Assembly: GCA_963989245.1 (NCBI GenBank)
Contig: OZ022342.1
Coordinates: 16,859,581 to 16,923,580 of the forward strand
Direction of reading: 5' to 3'
Length of the DNA stretch: 64,000 bases
From: Nansenia antarctica
Lineage: Eukaryota > Chordata > Actinopteri > Argentiniformes > Microstomatidae
Positions 26,001-36,490 of this stretch are shown one piece after another. The first letter of the stretch is position 1. Each line of letters starts with the position of its first letter. Below the pieces are notes generated by a model that saw only the letters and a list, made by a program, of their open reading frames with translations, did not search any database and had not been told where the DNA came from. Made by a program: the position numbers and the translations under genes.

Positions 26001-26174
26001 GCAGTGCTGTCTGTGTGTGTTCTGATGTATCGCCGCCGGCCCAGAGTGTCAGGAGGGGAGCTGGGAGGCCCGCGGAAAACCAAGCTCATCACCTCCTTCC
26101 TCTTTGGCTGCTTCTGGCTCATCTACATCCTTCTATCATCACTAGAAGCCTACTGCCACGTGCCAGGCTTCTGA
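9755..26174 (+). CDS. slc8a4: Na+/Ca2+ exchanger (SLC8/NCX family, probably NCX4)
   Basis: Plasma-membrane antiporter that exports Ca2+ in exchange for Na+. Coding exons: 9755-11086, 11266-11789, 22019-22125, 22699-22817, 23484-23583, 23891-24163, 25795-26174. All junctions are GT-AG and phases agree, giving 944 aa, usual for the family. The start has a strong context (GCCACCATG). Visible parts: hydrophobic signal (about 1-35), possible N-glycosylation site NCS at 47, alpha-1 repeat (about 137-190, GSSAPEILLS), the basic autoinhibitory XIP segment (253-272, RRLLFYKY), CBD1 with acidic DDDIFEEDE (485-493) and DDDHAG (550-555), CBD2, then the alpha-2 repeat (about 803-862, GTSVPD, IGNVTGSNAVN) and a C-terminus AYCHVPGF. 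The family is certain. NCX4 is inferred from divergence at scattered positions from NCX1-3 and from the neighbouring 11q13-type genes. Only one form of the alternatively spliced exon (22019-22125) was found. The first coding exon is split by an extra small intron. Confidence 0.9.
11087..11265 (+). other. slc8a4: Short phase-0 intron splitting the large exchanger exon
   Basis: Donor AAG|GTAAGT and acceptor CCTCAG|GTGGAC flank 179 bp. Removing it joins CTVK to VDYRTEDG in frame, exactly as the family protein runs. If retained, the frame stops at 11189-11191, leaving a 478-residue product with the N-terminal membrane segments and only the beginning of CBD1. Confidence 0.85.
12994..13094. repeat. 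(TG)n microsatellite, interrupted
   Basis: TG repeats interrupted by TACATGTATGCATG, then a pure run. Intronic. Confidence 0.9.
13341..13378. repeat. (TG)n microsatellite
   Basis: Short pure GT/TG run. Intronic. Confidence 0.9.
13751..13867. repeat. (GT)n microsatellite
   Basis: About 117 bp of GT with two GGGTGT interruptions. Intronic. Confidence 0.95.
15720..15900. repeat. (GTCT)n / (GCCT)n tetranucleotide array
   Basis: Degenerate tetranucleotide array of about 180 bp mixing GTCT, GCCT and GCAT steps. The CLSVCLSVC and DRQTDRQT frames are artefacts. Confidence 0.9.
16463..16560. repeat. (CAGA)n-(CA)n compound microsatellite
   Basis: ACAG repeats (16463-16488) pass directly into a CA run. 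Intronic. Confidence 0.95.
16923..17072. repeat. (CTA)30 trinucleotide run and (GT)n
   Basis: A pure 90-bp CTA run (16923-17012, 30 units) is followed after 20 bp by a GT run (17033-17072). Trinucleotide tracts this long and pure are uncommon beside the many dinucleotide tracts here. Confidence 0.95.
17861..17953. repeat. (CT)n microsatellite
   Basis: CT run with a CACTTT interruption near 17932. A smaller CT-rich cluster follows at 18031-18047 and another at 19429-19492. Intronic. Confidence 0.9.
19939..20048. repeat. (GT)n with GTGC block
   Basis: GT run with an internal GTGCGTGC patch (20014-20034). Intronic. Confidence 0.95.
21192..21275 (+). repeat. Degraded dispersed repeat of salmonid type
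   Basis: The phrase GGGGAGGCTGGTGGAGG, then CGGTCTCATTGTAATG and GGAATGGAATCGAG, resembles a repeat I know to be abundant in salmonid genomes. The copy is short and diverged. This is a recollection of the family, not a database match. Confidence 0.45.
21359..21784 (+). mobile_element. Internally deleted Tc1-like transposon
   Basis: Ends are inverted repeats (TATATGGACAAAGGTATGTG at 21361 and its imperfect reverse complement ending CGTTTGTCCATATAATG near 21784) within TA-rich flanks. The plus strand retains two transposase pieces. One begins with a VWGC-like motif (about 21395-21460). The other has SDLNPI, a stop, then HLWDELERRL (about 21505-21560) and ends near VIAAKVGPTPY (about 21700). 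The catalytic middle is deleted and stops are present, so it is dead. Confidence 0.85.
21857..22018 (+). promoter_or_regulatory. slc8a4: Extended polypyrimidine tract before an slc8a4 acceptor
   Basis: A (CT)n run (21857-21910), a pyrimidine-rich stretch and (GTCT)n (about 21984-22010) lead directly into the acceptor CTCCAG|GA at 22018. The microsatellite itself forms much of the polypyrimidine tract of the alternatively spliced exon. Confidence 0.6.
22868..23067. repeat. (CA)n microsatellite with CG steps
   Basis: About 200 bp of CA with ACGC interruptions, starting 51 bp downstream of the donor at 22818 and in CA orientation on the gene's sense strand. Confidence 0.95.
23798..23865. repeat. 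Two-copy tandem duplication (~34 bp)
   Basis: ATTAAAGATGTCATATACAC and what follows occurs at 23798-23832 and again, slightly changed, at 23833-23865, just 25 bp before the exon that starts at 23891. Confidence 0.85.
24549..24950 (+). mobile_element. tRNA-derived SINE with target-site duplication
   Basis: The head resembles a tRNA gene with internal pol III promoter: A box TGGTGTAGCGG (24560-24570) and perfect B box GGTTCGAATCC (24613-24623). It is followed by a GC-rich body and a tail GGATGCTAGGTTGGGTTCAA... ending in an A-rich stretch. A 14-bp direct repeat, AAAATTGCAAGCCC, flanks it at 24535-24548 and 24951-24964. It lies in an slc8a4 intron in the sense orientation. The tRNA-like part does not fold as a full tRNA by eye, so I do not call a tRNA gene. 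Confidence 0.85.
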
Positions 26175-28235
26175 GAGACACACCGAAGAAGAACGAGAAA
26201 GAGAGAAAGAGGGAGAAAGCTCCTCGCCTTTTGTTTACATGTCTATATCCCTCTCTTTCATTTTGTGTACTTTCATGAATCATGAGTGTTTTAAAGTATT
26301 TGTATGATTCATTATTATTATTGATGCAGACTGCTTGACTGAAGACTTTTCAGCCATTTACAGTGATGTGGGTGGTAGCCTTAGCCATTCTATTGGAAGC
26401 GAACAGGGACCAGCTAAAGACTTGGTGAATATTATTGGAGGACTCTTGCCATCAGGCACAGCTTTATCTGATCAGGCTGTCAGCAGCACAAACCAGGGGG
26501 AAATAAAATGACCCTTGATTCTCCCTCATTCTTCATACCCTATCCTGATCCCATTCCTCTGTTCCCCACCTAACCACCCGTCTCCTGCTTCTGTTGATCT
26601 GGGCAGAGAAGAAGATCCCTAGTGAATCCATGTGAAGGTGGAGGTGATGCGTTACACACAACACATCAGACATTACACATGTCCCAGATTATACCGCCCC
26701 CTTCCTCCCCAAGGTCTGAGCTCGGTTCCTGCTTGACCAATTCTAATGTGCCCAACTGTAAACCCTGATGCCCACCTTGGCCGTGATGGTTTGTCAGCCT
26801 CTGCCATGGACATTGATCCCTGACCCCACCCCCGCACCTACAATCCCCTGCCCTGCCCTCCTTTCTACTTTTTCAATAATGTTGTGTGCTGGTCTTGTGT
26901 AATTCTTTAAAAGTTTTCATGTCACTGAAAAACCAAGCTAATGAAAATGTTTGCAAAAATGGAAGTGTTAGTTGATGAAACATTGGCATATTTTAACAGG
27001 GTTTAAAAAGAGAAGTCTTGTGCAGAGAGTTTTGAAGTGGGGGAAATACAGCGTGCATGGTGCTGCATTAGCAGAAATGTTGAGACCGAAATTACAGATG
27101 TTATCTAGATAATGAAGATCAGTTGAATTAAGCTGTTGGTGTTTGTTGATAAGATGAATATTACTATTTATTATCTCAAGCTATTTATTGTATATCATGT
27201 AAAGGAATATTATGTGTGTACATGTGCGAAAGAGCTAAGAGTGAGAGCGTGACTGTTTATTTTGCATGTATTGAGTGAAGAATTCTACGATGAGAAATAT
27301 TTTTTATGTATTGTATGTAACATTTCAATATGGCTGTCCTAATATGAAAGTATAAATGTGAATCACAGCCAACATGCACAATAGATATGCTGGTCTATCA
27401 CTGCCTGGCGCCCTCTTCCACACACTAGGGAGGGCAACTCTGTCTCATGAGGACTTGGATAGGGCTAGCCCAGGGTGCTCTTCATGCCTTTTTATACAGG
27501 ACACTAATTTACATAGAACCGAGACAACTGGTCCTGCCAGAGTTGACCTGCTTCTGTGATATGAAACATGCATGGGAGGTTCCTGAGTTTGGATGTTGAA
27601 GCACATTCATATTTTTCAAGCGTTTTTTGTATGTGTGGATGTATGTGGGAGTGGATATGGATGTTGATCATAATTTACGGTATTTGTACTACTCCTTGTC
27701 TTCAGCACTTGATGGAAGACATGGCTATCTCATCAAGAAATGTTTACTCAACAGGCGGGTATGGATTTCAATGATAAAATGTCTACACTTGAGTTATGAT
27801 ACGAGAATGAAGCCTCACAAAAGCATTTGTATCATTCCTGTCATGTTCAGGATTTGTGCATTTTTCAGCCACATGGCTATGACAAAGCACTGCATAGAAT
27901 AGAAAATGACATTTTCTGTAAGGAGACAAGGGGTATGTTTATTTATTAACCATACCATCCAGATTCACAATAGTAAGAAACATAAAACATGACAATACTG
28001 TAAACATACTTGCCAAAGCCAAAACCAAAAAATAGCCAAACCTGAGACGGTCTCCTTGTTTAATATAAGGACAATTTGTGGACCTTATGTTTTTGAAATC
28101 TAGGATCCTTAGAACCATTTTTCTTCTTTGTTTCTAGATGTTTACATAATTACATTTACATTGCTGCTTTTCTTTTGGTTAATATGCACGCTAAATGTAC
28201 AAACAGTGGAAATAAAAGTTTTTGATTTATTACAA
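26175..28235 (+). other. slc8a4: Probable slc8a4 3' UTR
   Basis: About 2 kb of AT-rich, non-coding sequence follows the TGA. AATAAA occurs at about 26502 and again at 28211-28216, the latter followed by a T/G-rich stretch. The end is inferred. Confidence 0.55.
28211..28216 (+). terminator. slc8a4: Candidate polyadenylation signal of slc8a4
   Basis: AATAAA followed within 25 bp by a TTTTTGATTTATT stretch. The upstream AATAAA near 26502 is an alternative. Confidence 0.45.
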
Positions 28236-30275
28236 TTTTGAGAAATTAGACTTTTGTTCATTCCTAAACTGGTGCTCTTTTCAATCAAAACCCGTTATCT
28301 ATTTTCCCAGGATAAAAAAAAAACATGCATCCAAACATGTTGGAGTCAGTATGAAGCTTGGTTTGTTTTTGATTCTCAGTCTAAACATTGAGTATTGTAC
28401 ATAAATCTAAGCTGTATTTTGTATCACAAAAGGAATACTTTTGATTGACCCTGGATCCTGGGATAGTGGTTGAACAGAGCCCTAAGCTTAGTAGTAATCC
28501 ACATGAATCTGCTTATTATCTCTGTCTGCCACTTATTCTTACTGTTCAGTTTTCACTTGGGTAAAAGTCTCCATACAGAACTTTTCTTCATAATTACATA
28601 ATCATTTACTAAAGTCTATGCGCCCTCATTTCCGTGCCCTCCTCCATCTGCTCAGCTCAACCAGGGACATATGCTTCAGGAAGTTTAGATGATGCTTGTT
28701 GTTGTCATCCCCGTGGATCACACACAACACTAAGCAGGGAATTTAGCATTTTTTACTCTAAGCCTACTCTATTTGAGCCTATTTGATCCACAGTCGGGGA
28801 AACTTTCCAGGTTGTTGAAACTGTCATGTCAATCACAGCACATTCGTTTCCAAGGGGCTATATTTGACTTGATACACTTGTCTTTCATGCAGATAGGTGT
28901 GCTGCTCCAGTAACATCTAACTCAAACACACAAGTGAGGAATAGTGAGTCCCCTTTCCTCTCTCATGGCGTGTTCAGTGAAGGATTAGAACATGGCTTGC
29001 TTTAAAGAGCAATCCAAGGTCAAGGTTATGCCAATCAAGCCAAGGAATGCTTTTATTTGGGCAATTGCAACCCATGATGGAGGGAAGCTTTGACACCTGT
29101 GTGCTCTGCATGACCTGGCACAAGAAGAGCTCCCTTCCTTCCCTCCCCTCCATCATCACTCTCACTGTTGATTTTCTACAAACTACTACCCAACTACTTT
29201 CTATTAACTACTACGCAGTTAATGCTGCTTCATATGGTGTTGCTATTTTTTGTCTCTCCTTTGTAATTCGGTTGATATTTTTCTCAATCAGCTGTTTGGA
29301 GATATCATCAGAAATAAGAGAGGCGTCTTTTGGCACACAGAAGCAGGAATATTGGGTCCTTCCCCTTCCCCCGTCCTGTAGTTTAACCTCCCTCAGGATA
29401 GAAGAGCAGCAGCCTGGGACTTTTCTGTTATGTGGCCCAAAAGGATTTCTCTGGTCACTAGCCGCAGTACAGGTTCTTGTGCTCATTTTTCTGTGCGTAC
29501 ATGCATCTATTCACATACTTGTAGTGTACACAGGCAAGATAAAGTGCGCACCTCTGTGTGTATTTTTAGTGCTTCTTGTTGCTAGGCGACCCCTCAAAGA
29601 GTCATTGTCTTTCTGTCATTGTGTTGTCTTGTGTCAGTAAGGTAGGCGTGTTGGGGGCGGGATGGTTGTAATTTCCATTTAAGGTTATTCTCCTTGTCTC
29701 TCTCCCTCTGACTCACTTCACACACAGAGTAACAGAGTGACCAAAAAGAAGTTCATCCTATTCAAATCAAGATTTTTGTATTCTGTGTTGGAATTCAGAG
29801 AGAGGAACCGTGGGAACAGACTCCTCTGTCCTGAGCTCAGATGTGGATGCCCCAGGATAGTGACTCATGACAGACCCCTTGAGGAAACTTCATGCATTTA
29901 GAACAGCACAACTTTGAACTACAAATACATACTAAATAATCAACAGAGAAAATAAATTCCCAGCTGTCAGAGATTTATTTATGAATCAATTCCCTTTCTA
30001 AAGAGCATTCTGGGTTTTCTTTAGACTTGTGTTTGTGTCTTGCTCTGCATGCTGGTCGTATTGTGCAGTGATTTGCTTTATGTTTCTCAGTTGATGCATT
30101 TTGCTCTCTCAAACTGTTTTTATGCCATTGGTCTGGGAACATTTTGTGCTTGGTTTTATATATAATAATAACCCAATATCACTCAATGCACTCAACAAAA
30201 CATTTTATAATGGTTCTAATATTGGCTTGTATATGATTACGTTCAAAGCAGGAGCACAAGTATGATATAACTTCC

Positions 30276-30277
<2 letters not shown>
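28236..30277. other. Intergenic, no gene recognised
   Basis: Scanned on both strands. The longest frame (29047-29640, plus) has no recognisable domain and lacks coding character. No transposon recognised. Confidence 0.45.
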
Positions 30278-30345
<68 letters not shown>

Positions 30346-30353
30346 GTGTGTGC

Positions 30354-30391
<38 letters not shown>

Positions 30392-30400
30392 CTGTGTGCA
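30278..30400. repeat. (GT)n microsatellite
   Basis: About 120 bp of TG/GT with a few GC and GGGT interruptions. Confidence 0.95.
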
Positions 30401-30679
30401 TGTGTGTGCAAGTGCAAGAAGAAGGGTTACATGTACATGTGCGTATGTGTATGTGTATGTGTGAATGGAAGCGGGTAGACTATACTGTACACTGTATATT
30501 GGTGTAAATCTTTCACATTCCAGTTGTAAAGTTGTATTGAAATGAAAGACCTTTTTTCTTGATAACCATTTTTGCCTGCTGTAATCTGACTTCACTAATA
30601 GAATCCTGCATTAAAGTTTGGAATTGTGGATCTCAATCGTGATTCATTTTGCAACTGTAACATTCTTAAGCATATTGAT

Positions 30680-30740
30680 TTACATTTCATTACATTTTAG
30701 ACATTTAGCAGACACCTTTATCCAAAGCGACAGTCAGTCT
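30680..30740 (+). repeat. SINE/LINE tail remnant (fish 'ATTTAGCAGAC' type)
   Basis: TACATTTCATTACATTTTAG followed by ACATTTAGCAGACACCTTTA and TCCAAAGCGAC is the conserved tail shared by many teleost SINEs and their partner LINEs. Reverse copies occur at 38152-38207 and 52935-52993. Confidence 0.75.
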
Positions 30741-31059
30741 AAGTGAATGAATCATCTATACATCAGTCATCATAAGTCATACAAATCTATTTTTACAGTA
30801 GAGAAACTGTACAGGTGGGTAGTGAGGATGAAGAGGTCTTTAGGAGGGACAGTCAAGAGTAAGTCAAGTAGCCTGAGATATGGGTCTTCAATGTTCGGCG
30901 TATAGCACTCACTATCCAGTTGAAAGACATCATATAAGTTGACAGTTTGAGATTTTGAGAAATGTGAATTGTACATTGAATTGAAAGTGAATATCTAATA
31001 GCTCGTTTTATTGAAAAAGAAAGTGATCACAAGTGGATGTCAGCAGATTTGTATATAAA

Positions 31060-31126
31060 GAACTGGTCCGGCCCTCCACAATAGTTTCTCATGTGGCCCA
31101 TTGTGAAAATAAATTGCCCACCCCTG
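31060..31126 (-). mobile_element. Possible hAT-type transposon end
   Basis: Ends with AATTGCCCACCCCTG; its reverse complement CAGGGGTGGGCAATT is a typical hAT-superfamily terminus. I found no matching opposite end, so this is a fragment. Confidence 0.45.
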
Positions 31127-31822
31127 GTATAGACCCTAGGCCTAATGGATCTATTAGCCCCCCGACTCAGTATCACCACCAGCCGCCACTGATGATATCC
31201 ATATGATATCCATAAGATCCAGTGTTACCAGAATGTCTGACAGATGGTTCCAGACCTGGACCTATTCCACCAAAGACAGGGGAAGTGCATGGCAGTGCAA
31301 AACAGTCATTAGAGAAAGAGAGGGAGGGAAAGAGAGAGATACAAGTCTGAAGCGCAGAAAGAACATTTAAAAACAGCCCCCCAGGAAAAGCAGATAGAGA
31401 GGCTGTAAATACCCCCTATTAATTCAATTACTTCCCAACACTGCAGCAGCAACTAGTCAACACATCGCTCTAAAGAGATACGACCCTGCCTGGGTGATAG
31501 GGGAATACATGATAAGAAAGATTATTGTATACAATACTCATGGAGAGGTGTAATGGAGGATCAACTAGTTTATACTGTCTGTATAAGAGAGCTTTCTGTA
31601 GGAGCAAAGAGAAAGAGCAAAGGAAAGATGTAATATGCAGTATTATATATCAGCCCACACAGCTATGCATTTCTCTGCATACAAATGTGCCAGAGGGAAA
31701 ATTCATAGTCTGTCTCGCTGTAGATCTCCCAAGCGACTGACCAAAAAACTGCCTGGGTTTGCATGAAAGCGAAGCCTGACTGTGATCAGTAGAAGAGAAA
31801 AATGGCACGACAGCACATCAGA

Positions 31823-32000
31823 TCAGAATCGCTTTTATTACATCCCGATGTAGAAGTACACAAGAGTACAATTCTTTGGCTTTGGTTCCTCAACATTGTG
31901 CATCCCTGACCATGGTGGTGAACACAAAGTGACCAGTCGTACTACAGTGGAATAGTGAAAAATGTTGTAGTGTGCATGGTTGGTTTGTGGGAGACAGTCT
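31823..32000 (-). mobile_element. LINE 3' end fragment
   Basis: AGATCAGAATCGCTTTTATT at the left is the reverse complement of a LINE tail (AATAAAAGCGATTCTGATCT). The sequence to its right reads as 3' UTR in the minus direction. It abuts the plus-strand LINE at about 32.0 kb. Confidence 0.5.
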
Positions 32001-32046
32001 TTTTTTTTCTTCCAGTGCATTTCTCCAGGAGCCTGATTGCTTTGGT

Positions 32047-33780
32047 GAAATAGCTGTAGTACTTTCCCCTTACATCCCATGCAGTTTGGCTTTAGGGCCA
32101 AACACTCTACTGAGACCGCAAACTGTCTCTTTATAGAGAAAATAAAATCTCTCATGGATAAGGGTGGTGTCGTAGGTGCTGTGTTCCTCGACCTTAGAAA
32201 AGCATTTGACACTGTCGATCACAAAGTCCTCCTCTCCAAGCTAGCCACTTTTAACTTCTCTGAGGATGCTTTGAAATGGATGAAAACGTATCTCTCTGGC
32301 CGCTCTCAATCAGTCTGTGTAAACGGTCGCCTATCTGAGCCACTGAATCTATCTACCGGTGTTCCGCAAGGATCCATACTGGGGCCAGTCTTATTCAGCA
32401 TGTTTATTAACGATCTGCCATCAGTGTGTCCTGAGGTTGATACACTAATGTATGCTGACGACACTGTACTATTTGTACATGGTCAGACCAAGACGGAGGT
32501 AGCTGCTGTACTTACCAAATCTATGGCTCAGGTGACTACATGGTTGAACCACTGTCGTCTCCAACTTAATGTTTCCAAGACGGTCAGCATGTTTTTTACC
32601 AAAACAAACCGTTCTGCTGAAGAAGCATATGTCATTATCCCAGGGGAACAACTACAAGTTGTGAACGAGTTCAAATATCTTGGGGTGCTGTTAGATTCCA
32701 ACCTCACTTTTAAGGCACATATCAAAAAGGTCTGTAAAATTGTCAAGTTCAATCTGTCCAACTTCCGCTTTATAAGGGACTACATGTACTACCACCACTT
32801 AACTACCATGTATGTCCACGCCATGATCTTCACACACATCAACTACTGCATAACAAGCTGGTCACAAGCAAATCCCACAACCTGCAAAGCACTCGAGTCA
32901 CTATACAAACAAACAATCAAAACACTAGACAAGAAGCCAAGACACTTTCACCACTGCACAATACTGAAGAAACACAACATTCTAAGCTGGGACAATCTGA
33001 AAACCTACACAAACCTCTGCCTTGTCTATAAAACTATCCACAATTTAGCCCCACCACCACTTAACACCTTCATCTCACGACCAGGAAGTACAGCACGCAC
33101 CACAAGGGGTGTCACCAGAGGGGACTGCACCATCCCATTTAGGAGGAGTGCCTTTAGTCAGTCTGCCTGGTCAGTTAGAGGTGCACGTGAATGGAACCTG
33201 ATTCCAGGGCACCTTAAAGAATTAGGCACCTTTAAATCATTTAGAAAGCACCTAAAACAGTGGATGATCAACACACACACCTGCCAACATTGAAATGTCC
33301 TGTCCTATACTTGTATGTCATGTGTACCGCCTGTCTGTGTACCGCCTAACATGTCTTACCTGTACAGTCTGTGTGCTTGTTTTTAGTCTACTTACCGTGC
33401 GTATATGTTGCTTGCTTTTAGTCTGCTTACCGAATATGTACCCTCCCTTTAACCGCCTATGATTAATGTATGCTCTTTTAACCCTCTGCTTATATGTACC
33501 CTCCTTTTAACCGCCTATGATTAATGTATGCTCTTTTAACCCCCTATGTTATGCCCTTAAGCTAAATGCTTGTCCTGTCTACTTTTTTGTGCCTAGGTCT
33601 ACCTATATTTTATCTTTTAAATGTACTTTTTTCCTCCAGGGAGCCGTATACAACATCATGGCATAGGGACTGCGGATGAAAACTAGCTTTCGGGCTAACT
33701 CTGGCGTATTTACAATTTATTTTTGTTTTATTAATATGCACTGTCCCTTGAATAAATAAATGAATCTGAATCTGAATCTG
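32047..33780 (+). mobile_element. 5'-truncated LINE with intact reverse-transcriptase half
   Basis: An uninterrupted frame (404 codons from the ATG at 32079, open back to about 32047) encodes the palm and later parts of a non-LTR reverse transcriptase. Visible are FGFRAKHST, LDLRKAFDTVDH, the GVPQGSILGPVLF block, the catalytic YADDTVLF motif, LNVSKT and FKYLGVLLD, ending HTCQH at 33290. A 3' UTR follows, with an internal tandem duplication (about 33439-33543) and a (GAATCT)n tail at 33762-33780. The endonuclease domain and N-terminal fingers are missing, so it is a dead-on-arrival copy of a Jockey/L2/CR1-like element. Lack of stops suggests fairly recent insertion. Confidence 0.9.
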
Positions 33781-34030
33781 TTTGACATCCTCTGAGTTTT
33801 AGCCCAGAGGCTTCAGAACTGTTTCCGTAGTTCGGGGAGTAGCTTGAACAGTTTATTATTTGGGTGACTCTTCTTCCTGCACCAGCTCCTTGGTCTTGTC
33901 GGTGTTGAGAGCGAGGTTGTCCTGGCTGTACTGAGCCAGGCGGTTGACCTTGCTCCAATAGGCCGTCTCGTCACTGCCGGTGATCAGGTCAATCACCATT
34001 GTGAATTTGATCACTGTGTTGGAGCTGTGA
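33781..34030 (-). mobile_element. LINE reverse-transcriptase fragment
   Basis: On the minus strand the frames read IDLITGSDETAY and then LALNTDKTKEL, matching the region around and after the catalytic ADD of fish LINEs, although the ADD itself is lost. It starts immediately after the tail of the plus-strand LINE. Confidence 0.65.
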
Positions 34031-34416
34031 GTGGTGTAAGGGAAAATTATTTATCTGATGAGACCTTTTGTCATTGCTGGGCAGATTAACACTTTACCCC
34101 AAGTCTGGTAGACAATGAAAACTGATTTCCTCTGTCCAAGATTCTACATTTGCCCAACAACAGATACATTTGAATAAGTTCACCTAAGTTCACCACCAGG
34201 GTGGTTGCTTGGCTTTTGTCCACTCTGGAGCCCTCCTTCTTTACCTTTGTTATACTGTAAGGAAGGGAGGGCCAGATTCACCCACATTCATCTCCCTCTT
34301 CCTCATCTGTGACCTCCCCTCAATGTGAATGGTTTGACCTCACCTGAGGGCAGGTTTGTTACCTGTGTATAAAAATTCATGTTTCCTCTCTGTTAGGGAC
34401 TTTTCTGAGAAGTGAA

Positions 34417-36490
34417 TGAATGAATGAATGAATGAATGAATGGTCTTTATTGTCATTGCTACAGTACAGGTACCAAACAACGAAATTTTAGGAGGGGTGG
34501 CTCCCCTGGTGTTAGGAAAGAAAAAAAAAACTTTTAAAAAAATCACAAGAAGGGAAGGAGCTGGTTTACATAAATAAAGGCTATGTACACTATCCACTAT
34601 ACTATACTGTACAGATAGACGACTAGGGTTGTCATATTGCACAAGTCAGTCACCATCATTTATATTTGTATAGAATTACAGAATTGATGGGCTGAGGCTA
34701 GTTATGTTACAGTATGTATATCAGGGCAGACTCTGGGCTCACCACTTATATTGTATTGATTGTCTTGTCCTGTGTTATATGACGATATATTACATGTATT
34801 GTTGGCCTGTGTATAGTACTGTGAAATCAAATCCCCCCTGGGACATTAAACAAACTTAGTTAGTTAGCGTTACATCTTAGGATAGATTTGAGTCATGTTC
34901 TGTATACATACATACTACCATAAGGGCATACTTAATGTGGTTACTTCATGTTTACTAGCTGTAACATTAACGTTACATCATTCTTTTTCACTTGTTACTC
35001 AGTCAACCAGAGTGCAGATATCAAAGACTATCAGCCTGTTATTCACTTTATTTGTATAAGTATTATCCTTTGTTTGATTTCTTACCATGTACCGTAACAG
35101 TACCTTGCTATGTTTCATTTTCATTATAAACATAACGTTATGTTATGATAGCCAGCTAGCATTAGCAAACCGGAAAAGTAGTGTCAGTGAGTCAGTCACC
35201 TTTCTAATAAGATTCACAAACCTGAAACATAATCTATGTCATCACTGCTGGTGATGTCATTGTTGTCAGCTGCTGATACGGCTGCTGCAACAGTTCTTGG
35301 CGCTTGTTTTGTTGAAAAAAACTTTGGGATATCCATGCTTACAAAGTCAGGCACTGATTGAGATCACGTCTTCTTCAGGGCAGGGCAGGCTACGCAGTAC
35401 GCAGGCTCATGTCGCGCAGCTGCTGCCTCTCTGTTGGACTCCGGTACTGCACGTTACTCACGAGAGTATATATATATTATTATTTTTTATTATTATTTTT
35501 TAAGTAAAACATTCGGGGCTTTTCAGAAAACATCCGGGGCTTGAGCCCAAGTAGCCACCCCCTAGCGCCGCCCCTGCTCAGCACTACACCTGATTTTTTC
35601 AGTCCAGCAGCTGCCATCAATCCGTCCAGACTGTCCAGGGCCCAGAACCTAGGTCTTTGCTGTGTTCAGGGCCTGGACGGCCCTGTGGTAGAAGCTGTTC
35701 TTCAGTCTGTTTGTCCTTGCGGCCAAGGTCCTGAACCGCCTTTTCGAGGGCAGCCGGGTAAAGTGTTCGTACCCAGGGTGGGTTGGGTCCCTGGAGATCT
35801 TGGAGGCCTTCCTGAGACAGCGTGTGTTGTACAGCTCTTCCAGAGAGGGGAGGGGGGCACCGGTGATCTTCTTTGACGGTGAAGTCTTTGACTGACAGAC
35901 CCTGTCTGTCGTGCTGTAAACTGTTCTCCTTTTGCAAAAGATAATTAAATACCTTTTCTATAAAAAAAATAAAAACCAGGCTACCTTTTTCTGTTTTCTA
36001 TTTAGATACTTAAATATTTCCCTAACAGTGGCCACAGAATCGTGGGTGTACAGGGAGTAGAGGAGGGGGCTTAGGACACAGCCCTGGGGTGCTCCTGTGC
36101 TGATGGTCAGAGGTCTTATAGCCCATATTCACCACCTGTTTTCGATCTGACAGGAAGTCCAGGATCCAGTTGCATAGGCTGAGGTCGATGCCTGAGCTTG
36201 CTGTCAAGTCTGGAGGGGACTATGGTGTTGATTGCTGAACTGTAGTCTACGAACACCATCCTCACATAGGAGTTTCTCTTGTCGAGGTGGGTGAGGGCTG
36301 AGTGGAGTGCTGTGGTAATGGTGACGTCTGTTGATCTGTTATTCCGGTAGGCAAATCGGTGAGGGTCCAGGGTGGGTGGCAACATTCTGCAGATCAGGAC
36401 CTTAATGAGCTTCTCAAAGCATTTGCTCACTATGGGGGTGAAATAACAGGGTGCCAGTCGTTTAGGCATGTTACCTTGCCCTTTTATACG
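34417..36490 (-). mobile_element. Decayed LINE copy with internal deletion and nested insert
   Basis: Minus-strand element. RT part at about 36469-36020 (FEKLIKV, RFAYRNNRSTDVTITTAL, VFVDYSSAINT, NWILDFLSDR, then YTHDSVAT) with frameshifts. C-terminal part at about 35940-35585, whose frames match the LYNTRCLRKASKISRDP region of the copy at 62.2 kb. 3' UTR and TTCA-type tail at 34645-34417. Sequence between the RT core and C-terminus is deleted, and about 0.9 kb of foreign DNA interrupts the 3' UTR. Confidence 0.8.
34650..35575. mobile_element. Probable hAT-like insert inside the LINE
   Basis: This block is absent from the related LINE copies at 51.5 and 62.2 kb. Its right edge, GCGCCGCCCCTG near 35575, reads outward as CAGGGGCGGCGC on the other strand, a hAT-type terminus. 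The left terminus was not found, so the boundary there is set only by loss of similarity to the LINE. Confidence 0.45.

Noticed and set aside
29047..29640. 197-codon plus-strand frame
   Set aside because: No domain or similarity I recognise, ordinary non-coding composition, and no splice or promoter context.
32079..33293. Domesticated reverse transcriptase gene
   Set aside because: Intact frame but no promoter or introns, and a typical LINE 3' UTR and tail. A recently inserted, 5'-truncated LINE explains it.
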